This document shows positions 18,571 through 26,699 of a DNA stretch of 26,699 bases, piece by piece. Every line of letters begins with the position of its first letter. Position 1 is the first letter of the stretch. Source of the DNA: Asterionellopsis glacialis. Lineage: Eukaryota > Bacillariophyta > Plagiogrammaphyceae > Rhaphoneidales > Asterionellopsidaceae. Made by a program: the position numbers and the translations under genes. The stretch lies in the NCBI GenBank assembly GCA_014885115.2, contig WKLE02000847.1, positions 1 through 26,699 of the forward strand, in the 5' to 3' direction. The notes below the pieces were generated by a model. That model was not told where the DNA came from. It was given only the letters and a program-made list of their open reading frames with translations, and did no database searches.

Positions 18571-18635
18571 TACTGTGACACAAGCCACACACAGATAAGT
18601 AACACCCATCAGTTACTGTGACACAAGTCAGACAC
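18571..18635 (+). repeat. Two direct copies of a 22-nt motif in the LINE leader
   Basis: Copies at 18571-18592 and 18614-18635 start with TACTGTGACACAAG and differ at two positions, with a period of 43 nt. They lie in the untranslated leader upstream of ORF1 and may be promoter elements. Confidence 0.6.
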
Positions 18636-18909
18636 TGGAGTTGTTCCAGGATTAGGTGGACCAACTTGTGACATTTGGCCTGTAGACCCCACGTAGACCC
18701 AAAAATCATATTTTTAAATCATAAACATATCTATGAACGAATACTTTTATATACTTTGAAAAATTGTTATATATGTATCTACTCTTTTCTAGGATAAGAA
18801 TTGTTTATCTGGTAAAGAGCCCGCAGGACTAAATATACATCCGTACCTCCTTTGTACCTTCCCTCATACATTGGATATTTTATCCGTGACCAACACCACT
18901 TCGCCACCT

Positions 18910-20916
18910 ATGCAGCCTCCCGACTCCGACGACGATGACGGTGATTCTACCGGTACGCCTAAGTCCAACAACCAAACCACCATCCAAGACTTTTTCGCTT
19001 CGGGCGATCATCAAGAATCCGACGATTTCACTTCAGTCCAAGGAATAAACAAAAAGAACAGTCCCAAGTTCTCTGGTTTAGGCAAAGAAAAGACAACTCG
19101 CTACAAGTACAGACTTCAAGTGCATATGTCCGTACCCCAAGATGCGAACGGCGTAGTTCAAGTTGTAGCTCTTCAGCGGAAGTTTGTCGAACAAATTTAC
19201 AAGGTAGATAACTCCATCTCAATCTTCCGGTGGCAAGACTCTGACAAAACCAACCCGCTTACTAAACCGTCCCAGTTACCAAACGGCAAGGAGCAGATCG
19301 AAAAATGGATTTCGGGCACCAATGCCTTTCATGGTCAAAACCATTCCAACATCCTTAAATTTTTTCTCCTCATCGAAACGTCTATGCCATTTTCTATGTT
19401 CAGAAAATCCATGCGGCCATGGCTTGATCAGCATAATCACCGAATGTGGATCACGAAATTGTCAACGACGAACAACCGAACCTTGGCATGGCTTAAGTTC
19501 GCTCATCCAGATTGGAGCCGCTACGATGAATTAAAAACTAACTTATCGAATGTTATAATCCAAAACAGCAAGTATGACGAATGTGAAATAGACCTTCGCC
19601 CTCGCAAGACCCGGGTCGGCCGCGGCCCGAATGCGGTGTTTGTTTATGCAATCACAATCTCGTGCAGTGTGAAAAATATTGAGAAATACATGGAAGCACT
19701 CATCGTCGGTTACTCCAGTGGGCAATTGCCTTCTTCATTGACGCATACTGAAATCATACCATTCCAAGGCATTACCAAGCTTGTCTCCAATGAAGCTGTA
19801 ATAGCACATGCTATGGAGCATAACCAGGTTATCCCGCGTCTGCAACGCAAATCTGTCTTTGGCTACCATGATATCTTCAGTAAACATCCAACTTCCGATA
19901 AATTCGATGGCGATGTTGTTGAAATGTCCATTCATGAATGTCTCATTAAAAAGACCTCCAACGAGACTAGCGGCCCCCTCTTTCATTCGATCGAAAGTCG
20001 TGGAACCAGCGGATTCTTATTCATCTACTTTGATTCCTACGAATCCGAAGCTATGGAAGTAATCGACAACCTTAAAGCTCATTTGACAGATGTTTTTTTG
20101 CCGGAATTTGTGCGGACTTTCCATAGCCAAATTAGTACCACACCATACTCATTTCTTCAATATTCAGATGATCAATCCGAGGTGTCTCAACTCAGTACTG
20201 CGGAAACTTATTATACAAAAATCAAACCGGGAAGTACCACCATCCTGATTCCACCAATCAAGGACCGTCTGAACCCAACTTCTACCAATAGCATTGCCTC
20301 TAATACACCCACTAACAAACAGTCGTACATACACCTGAATTATGGTGATGAAGTATCATCCTTAGGCTCCAAATCAGCAAATCAGTTGACCTGGGCTTCA
20401 ATCGCAAATCCTGCTAACAAAAACCAACATCAACAACAAAAAACTAATCCGACAACTACTCACTCCGACGAAATGACTATTGCTTCCATGAAGTCTGAAC
20501 TTCAATCGTTACTTGAAGATTCCAGATGGGACATCGAAAAGCAATTAGCGACAATGAAAGAACAAAATGCACAGGCGAAGGCTGCCATTTCCCTTTTACA
20601 AAAACAACACGAAGATGCCCAAGCGGCCCAAACAAAAGAATTATCAGACTACAAAGACCAATTTCGCAGCGACTTATTATCCGAAGTTGCGAATTGCATC
20701 CAAATATCAGTGCATCAACAATTTAATGCGCATCTACAATCGGAATCTCCAGTACACTCACCAGCACGAAAATTACCCAAAAACGACGATGGCGAATTCT
20801 CAGCAACTGATTCAAATTCCGAATCGATCACTGAAACCCCCGATTCTACCCAGAACTCTTACAATTCTTCCGCCACGTTAGGGACACCCCGGTCCAGAAC
20901 GGGACAGAGGAAATGA
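18910..20916 (+). CDS. LINE ORF1 protein (gag-like nucleic acid chaperone candidate)
   Basis: Intact 668-aa protein starting at the first ATG (18910); an upstream in-frame TTG at 18871 is not used here. The N-terminus is acidic (DSDDDDGDS), followed by Q-T-T-I-Q-D-F-F at residues 22-29, which fits the PCNA-interacting (PIP) box consensus QxxIxxFF. The middle (about 60-430) is a globular domain that I do not recognise. About residues 535-620 are rich in Glu, Gln, Ala and Leu with heptad spacing and probably form a coiled coil for oligomerisation. The tail is Ser/Thr/Pro-rich and ends Arg/Lys-rich. No CCHC zinc knuckle is present, unlike many I- and R1-type ORF1 proteins. The likely role is binding element RNA and forming the ribonucleoprotein particle, inferred from its position. 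Its stop overlaps the ORF2 start (ATGA). Confidence 0.8.
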   Translation: MQPPDSDDDDGDSTGTPKSNNQTTIQDFFASGDHQESDDFTSVQGINKKNSPKFSGLGKEKTTRYKYRLQVHMSVPQDANGVVQVVALQRKFVEQIYKVDNSISIFRWQDSDKTNPLTKPSQLPNGKEQIEKWISGTNAFHGQNHSNILKFFLLIETSMPFSMFRKSMRPWLDQHNHRMWITKLSTTNNRTLAWLKFAHPDWSRYDELKTNLSNVIIQNSKYDECEIDLRPRKTRVGRGPNAVFVYAITISCSVKNIEKYMEALIVGYSSGQLPSSLTHTEIIPFQGITKLVSNEAVIAHAMEHNQVIPRLQRKSVFGYHDIFSKHPTSDKFDGDVVEMSIHECLIKKTSNETSGPLFHSIESRGTSGFLFIYFDSYESEAMEVIDNLKAHLTDVFLPEFVRTFHSQISTTPYSFLQYSDDQSEVSQLSTAETYYTKIKPGSTTILIPPIKDRLNPTSTNSIASNTPTNKQSYIHLNYGDEVSSLGSKSANQLTWASIANPANKNQHQQQKTNPTTTHSDEMTIASMKSELQSLLEDSRWDIEKQLATMKEQNAQAKAAISLLQKQHEDAQAAQTKELSDYKDQFRSDLLSEVANCIQISVHQQFNAHLQSESPVHSPARKLPKNDDGEFSATDSNSESITETPDSTQNSYNSSATLGTPRSRTGQRK

Positions 20917-23900
20917 TGAGTATCACTCAATATTTCCACGACCTCCGTAAACGTATCTCCACGGATCACCACCACATCATTCCATCTCAAATTTCACACC
21001 ATCATACTCCACCACCCACTTCTACTCATCATCACACAGTACAAACACAATTACCTCAATATGTTCAAAACAACCCATCACAGTATGAACACCACCAGCA
21101 TATAGGCGACCTCCTTGTTGCAACAAAACATGACCACATACTTCGATTATACGTACAAAATATCAATGGCCTACAAATTGATCACGATGGCGGGGAACTT
21201 AACCAAATTGTCACCGAACTACGAGGTATCAGCGTCGATATTGTTGCCTTAGTTGAAACAAACGTAGACAACACAAATTATCGTCTCCATGATATCATAA
21301 ATACCACCATTCGGAGATATAATAACCACTTTAAATATTGCCTGTCTGGAACTACGACACCAGCAACAAGCACATTCAAGCCAGGAGGCTTACTTAGCTG
21401 GACCCAAGGAAACTGTACGGGCAGGATAAATCAATGCACAAACAATAGTTTAGGTAGATGGACGCATTGGCATTTAAACGGAAAAAAGACCGATATTCAT
21501 TTCATATTTTTGTATCAAGTATGCAAGGACCACGCAACCGCCACTCGGTTGAATACGATGACAGCGTTTTCCCAGCAAGTCTCCATTCTTAAACAACAGC
21601 AACGTGAGAAGAGCGATCAACCACGTCACCACTTCATTCAAGACCTACAAGAACTGTTGTTAAATGTTACATCTAAAGCAAAGCCAGAAATCATGTTAGT
21701 CGGCAACTTTAACGAAGAATTTGGCCACGATCTAAAAGGAATTACAAAACTTGCACACCAGTTTGGCTTACATGATTTATTTTATGACAAACTCGGTGAT
21801 AGCCAATTTAACACATACTCTTGCGGCCGGAAACGGATCGACTATGCACTATGCACTCAGGGTATACTTGATTCTACCCTAGCCGCCGGGTATGAACCAT
21901 TTCACTTTCGATTTGTCTCTGATCACCGAGGCATGTTTATCGACATCGATACCAAAGCCTTATTTGGCAATGTTACATCTCCATTAGCACCTGCTGCGGC
22001 TCGGGGGATCCAAAGCTCTAATCGAAAGTCCAATCGCATGTATATTGAAGCCATGTACTCCCATTTAAACTCCAATAATATTGGTAACTTATTATCAAAC
22101 CTGGAGGTTGACACAGAGCCAGATATTAACGTTGTAGAGAAAATTGATCGTCTCGTCACCCAAGCTGCCCTGTGCGCCGAACGGAAAGCTCAAAAACCAA
22201 CCCGTCCACCACAAACACACGAGCTTCGACACACCCAACTGCAATACAATGCGGCACGCAAGCTCTTATATATATTTCGAAACCATCCAAACGATGTTCT
22301 CCATATCGAACATCATCTCCTACAAAATCCTGAGTTCACGACAATTACAACTAAGCAGGACTGCGTAGTGATGATCCGGAAACTATGACGAAAGATTAAA
22401 GAACTATTCCGAACGGAAGCCACCCGGTTCGCAGAACAATTAGAAAACGAATTACTCGACGCAGAAATAGCTAACGATGCTCAGCGTATTGCTGCAATCA
22501 AGAACTTTCGGAAGCTTAGAGAAAAGCAACAAATGTTTACAAAACTCCGGAAATTCCACAACATAAATTCGAATCATATCCTGACATCCATCAAAGTTCC
22601 GACAAATCCATTATCAGACCCTAAATCTTGCGATAAATGGACAGAAATTACCGAACCAGCAAAGATCAACGAGTTTATATTGAAATGAAACCAGAAACAC
22701 TTCGGTCAAGCATACGGAACACCATTCACGGTAGAGCCTTTATCGCACCAAATCCCATTTACCGGCGATGGCGAATACTCAGATCTTATCCTGGACGGAC
22801 AGTATGATGACTCTGATATACCTGAAATTACAACGTTGTTCCTACGATCGCTGAAGCAACATCTTCTCCCGGACCCCGATGTACCAAAGATTCAATTCGA
22901 AGCCTTCAAAACAAAAATTAGGACATGGAAGGAAACCACATCTACATCACCATCCGGGATTCATCTGGGCCATTATCACGCATTGGTGAAGCCACACCAT
23001 GTTCCTTCGACAAAAACAGAAACTTATGGTGAATTAGAACTTAAGCGCACATTTCTACTTGAGACCCGCTTGCAATTGATTAACTTTGCCCTTCAACATG
23101 GATATTCCTACGAGCGCTGGAAGAACATAGTTAATGTCATGCTTTTGAAAAAACCAGGTGATCTTCGCATTCATAGATTACGAGTAATACACATATATGA
23201 AGCAGATTATAACCTCATCTTGAGTATGTGCTGGCGAAAGGCTATTCATACTGCAGAAGACTACAAAGTGTTAAATCAAGGTCAGTTTGGCGGCAGACCT
23301 GGCCGTACCGCTCACGATCCCGTCTTTATCGAAGAACAGGTCCAAGAATATTCCCGCTTGACTAGATACTCATCCATCAAGTTTGCGAATGACGCTACTG
23401 CTTGCTACGATCGCATCTTACCAGCCCTCGCATCCCTCACAAGCCGATCCTATGGTACTCCGAAATCGGTCTGTTGTGTCATGGCACAAACATTATTGGA
23501 AGCGAAATACAAACTAAAAACCAGTCTAGGCCTTTCTGACCAGTATTATAAACATACAAGCGTATCACCTATTTATGGCTCCGGCCAAGGCAGCGGGAAC
23601 TCGCCGGTCATATGGGTCTTCATTAGCAGTATCTTGTTTGATTGTCACAATCAAACAGCGTCCGGTGCCCAGTTCATATCCATCGATAGAAAACACACAA
23701 CGTCACTCAGTATCATAGGATTTGTCAATGACAGCACCGGATACTGCAATGCTACCTCACCTGAAACAAAAATCAGTGAACTATTCCGTACTATGCAACA
23801 CAATGCACAATTATGGAACAATCTCCTGTGGCAGTCAGGGGGCGATTTGGAATTATCGAAATGCTTGTATCATGTCTCTGATTTCACGTTTACGCCTCGA

Positions 23901-26699
23901 GGGGAGCCGGTGCTACATAATAACTTCCCTAGCATGAAAATCTCCGTCCCTTCTAATTCTGAAGACTGTAATCTTGTTATTCGCCGGTATTCTCCGTATA
24001 CAGACCATGAAACTTTGGGTTGTTATAAATCTCCAAGCAGAAATCAAAAACAACAATTGCTTGCTCTCCAAGCGAAGAACAAGAAACACCTTCAGACAGT
24101 GATATCCCGACCATTCCAACGACACGAGGCATGGATTTACTACTTTGCTATCTATCTTCCCAGTATCGGCTACAGTCTTCCCGTCAGTCATTTTTCGGCC
24201 ACTATCTTAGACGACGTCCAACAGCATACCACCAGGGCGCTTTTAGCAAAAGCAGGCTTCAATCGTAATACCAAGAAAGCCATAGTCTTTGGCCCACAAT
24301 CGTTGGGTGGGTTAGAATGGCATACGTTATATGACATTCAAGGCATTGGTCAAGTAACACTGTACCTAAAGCACTGGCGATCGCAGTCCTTCATTTCTAC
24401 TTTATTACACATCAACTTTACCTGGATGATGGCGCAACTCGGAACCAGCTTTTCCCCTTTGGAGAACACAACAATTAAGTTGCCACACTTAGAAGCCAAA
24501 TGGACAGCGTCACTCCGCGAGTTTCTCAAAACCTTTGATGGGACTATACGGTTGCAAATCGCTCCCTGTAATAGCCTCCAACGCAAAAACGACAAATGTA
24601 TTATGGATATTGTTCTAGCCTCAGAGCAGTTTAAATCTTCCAAAATCCGACAGATAAACTATTGCCGCCTATACCTCCAAGCCATCACGTTGTCCGATAT
24701 CACGCGTGCAACCGGAACGAGCCTGCGGCCTGAGACTCGCTACGGAGACATACTTCTTACATCGAGTAAATCTCAGTGGAAACCCTTTAAACAAGATAAA
24801 CCCGATGCAATTTCGTGGCGCACATGGCGACGTGCTTGTAGATTATTTTCAACTCGAAATGGACACCTTCATGAACCCTTACTTGACTGGCTCCATACTC
24901 CCGACGACTTACGCCAACGGTGGTTTAGTTACTATGACTCTACATCTGCGATACTGTTTCTAGATTTACAGGACCAATATCACGAATATAAGTCACATTC
25001 CGACGCAGTCTTCTTTCCAACTAAAAATGTCCGGATGCGCTTGCCATCAACCAGTGTACCGGTGGATGTCCAACCAGTAGGCCTCAAATGGAAAATTATT
25101 GCCCATGCTCATCCACAGAGAACGGTCCGTCACGCCTCACCATCGGACTTTTTACAATTCCTTAAACAACAACCCAAGTGGTCCACCTCACTGCACTATG
25201 ATCTTCAAATCAAAGTATCTATATATAGCATCATCGAATCTATAGAAAAGGAAACAGTAATCATCACAAGCGACGGATCCGTGTCCGCAAGCGGTATAGG
25301 CACCTTTGGCTGGAGTGCCGCGTTATCTTCAGGCCAACGACTCCTTTCGTGTGCAGGATGGGCATATGGCTGCTCCCCTGGATCTTCTATGCGTGCTGAG
25401 GCATATGGAGTCCTTTCTTGGGTCCGGTTTTTATATCTGCTACACCAATATCACAACATTCAATGGCCCAATCCTCTTCGTTTGTATCAATACACCGACA
25501 GTGAATCGTTATTAATTCGCATCAAGAATTTGCAAGATCAATCTATGTCTTCGCCCAATTCGACTCTACAAGAAGATTGGGATATAGTCTACATGATCGT
25601 GGACATTCTCCGGCATCTTCCCTGGTATGAACTACATCATGTTAAAGGCCACCAAGACGATCAGGAGCAAGTTGATGCCCTGCCACTTCCCGCACAGTTA
25701 AATGTGGAAGCAGATCACCTCGCAGGTAGTATGCATTGACTACCGACTCCTCCTGAGATCACTAAAGTTCTACAATTTCCAACAAACCCTGCTCAACTTA
25801 ATATAGGGGATGCCACATGCAACGGGAAATATCCACAGAGAATCCGTCAGGCACGCCATGGCCCAGACCTTGAGGCTTACATAATGGATAGACAGTCACT
25901 TCAACATCACCAGTATCAACGAATCAATCAAAAGGCTTTATCTACAGTTATCAACGCGATGTCTTCTCGTCATCCCATACTGATTAAACTGCTACATTCT
26001 CACGTGCCCCTTAATACAGTAACTTCGAGATATGACAGCCGCACTACATCCATATGTCCCGGCTGCGAGAGGGCCGTCAAAGATTTCTACCATCATTTTC
26101 GATGCGAGAATGCTGAGTTATCGAACTCCAGGAAAGGTTTACTACAAAAGATACGTGCCACGTGTGATCAGATATCATCCGATCCATGCTTACGAGATAC
26201 CCTTATTTATGGTCTGGATCAGTTCTTTGGGAATACCAATATTCCACCCTCAAATCTTGTCCAAGAAGCATATGACTCACAGTTAGACATTGGTTGGATC
26301 CAAATTTTACAAGGTCAATTTTCACTGCTTTGGGCACAACTACAAAATGATCACTACGCAACCCAAGACAAGAATAGATACAATGGACAAAACTGGACAA
26401 CTACCATGATAAAGATTATCTTTACATGGTACGTCTCATACTGGGGTATTCGCAATTCATGTAAACATGGAAGTGACGCATCTCAAAAAGCATCCATCAA
26501 AAAAATCAGAATACTGGAAGAAATGAAATCTGTTTATGCTTTACGACAACAAGTGCTATCCCGTGATAAATCAATATTTTTTGATACCTTCGAGGAACAT
26601 GTTCAACACAAAACAACTACTCAATTGCAGAATTGGTTAGCTGTTTGGCGTCCAACTATAATTCAGAGCGTTAAACATGCAAAGTCATGGGCAGTGAAA
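20913..26699 (+). pseudogene. LINE ORF2 polyprotein (endonuclease-RT-RNase H), three in-frame TGA
   Basis: One frame of at least 1,929 codons runs off the right edge, broken by TGA at 22386, 22686 and 25737 and by nothing else. A His-rich N-terminus (residues 1-60) precedes an APE-type endonuclease (about 76-350) with QNING, LVETN, DYAL and SDHRGM. Its GDFN motif reads GNFN (Asn265). The RT spans about 660-1130: SPSGIHLGHY; motif A as NDATACYD (Asp827); GQGSGNSP; and motif C as FVND (Asn939, where the first catalytic Asp is expected). RNase H (about 1450-1607) keeps its Asp-Glu-Asp-Asp set in TSDGS, MRAEAYG, YTDSES and NVEADHLAG, plus VKGHQDD. A C-x2-C-x8-H-x4-C knuckle lies at 26055-26105, within a C-terminal domain still open at the edge. 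Active copies would nick the target, prime on it and copy RNA. This copy cannot make a full or active protein if the standard code applies. Confidence 0.88.
26055..26105 (+). other. Cys/His knuckle region of LINE ORF2
   Basis: Encodes CPGCERAVKDFYHHFRC, beyond the third TGA but in the same frame. Cys-x2-Cys...His-x4-Cys spacing resembles the knuckle found C-terminal to RT in many LINEs. Its conservation, along with the open frame to the window end, shows that the TGA at 25737 is not the natural end of ORF2. Confidence 0.65.

Larger units (their letters stand above)
18544..26699 (+). mobile_element. Non-LTR retrotransposon (LINE, APE-RT-RNase H type), 3' end outside window
   Basis: A two-ORF LINE occupies the right third of the window. 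ORF1 (18910-20916) is followed without a gap by ORF2 (from 20913). ORF2 encodes an AP-like endonuclease, reverse transcriptase, RNase H and a C-terminal Cys/His knuckle. This order is that of I-like, RNase H-bearing LINEs. The 5' boundary is not certain: I place it after the 13-bp repeat, and no target-site duplication can be checked because the 3' end is beyond the window. The leader (18544-18909) holds two copies of a 22-nt motif, TACTGTGACACAAG followed by [CT]CA[CG]ACAC, at 18571-18592 and 18614-18635. Base composition is visibly richer in CG dinucleotides than the flanking DNA. The copy carries inactivating changes in ORF2 but no frameshift, so the insertion appears recent. Confidence 0.9.

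Noticed and set aside
20526..20881. Alternative-frame ORFs inside LINE ORF1
   Set aside because: Frame-shifted readings of the coiled-coil region; no motif and no independent support.
23382..23411. RT motif A 'FAND' taken as loss of the catalytic Asp
   Set aside because: Spacing to the second Asp (D-x5-D) puts the catalytic Asp at the D of ND, which is present. Ala is probably not at a metal-binding position.
22386..25739. UGA read as an amino acid (code change or selenocysteine) in ORF2
   Set aside because: Other genes in the window use TGA as their stop (cystatin-like, F-box/b5, ORF1) and TGG for Trp. Two active-site substitutions show the copy is decaying, so nonsense mutation is simpler.

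Overview
The window looks like nuclear DNA of a diatom or a close photosynthetic stramenopile. Two genes carry short GT-AG introns of about 100-175 nt. One predicted protein has a diatom-type bipartite plastid presequence with Phe at the cleavage site. The protease has an N-terminal membrane module and a cysteine-rich module that I associate with diatom predicted proteins. The intergenic DNA is AT-rich, and the + strand end of the window is a LINE of the endonuclease-RT-RNase H type. Coding sequences were started at ATG; several frames stay open upstream only from TTG or GTG.

Layout. 513-3296 (+) is a FUSC/ALMT-like two-block membrane protein. Convergent to it, 5083-3511 (-) is a two-exon BAHD-like acyltransferase that is probably plastid-targeted. 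It shares a roughly 500-bp intergenic region with the divergent gene at 5587-7107 (+), a membrane-anchored protein joining an F-box to a cytochrome b5-like heme domain. Next comes a small stefin/cystatin-like gene (7272-7577, +). At 11416-8278 (-) is a five-exon membrane proton-pumping pyrophosphatase of the type II (K+-independent) class. A long region from 11417 to about 15200 has no intact gene. It holds clustered GTAC palindromes, a decayed ORC4-like pseudogene (13258-14344) and a small unidentified gene remnant. At 18228-15271 (-) is an intronless type II membrane subtilase with a C-terminal C-type lectin domain.

From about 18544 to the right edge lies a non-LTR retrotransposon. Its 668-aa ORF1 is intact. 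ORF2 overlaps ORF1 by ATGA and encodes APE endonuclease, RT, RNase H and a Cys/His knuckle in one reading frame that runs off the window. This copy looks recently dead: there are no frameshifts, but three in-frame TGA codons and two Asp-to-Asn changes at endonuclease and RT active-site positions. All five can be explained by single CpG transitions, the pattern expected of a methylated element. ORF1 has a consensus-type PCNA-binding (PIP) box near its N-terminus, and ORF2 starts with a degenerate version.

The host genes do not form an obvious pathway. The most unusual single gene is the F-box/cytochrome b5 fusion; the most informative larger structure is the retrotransposon.
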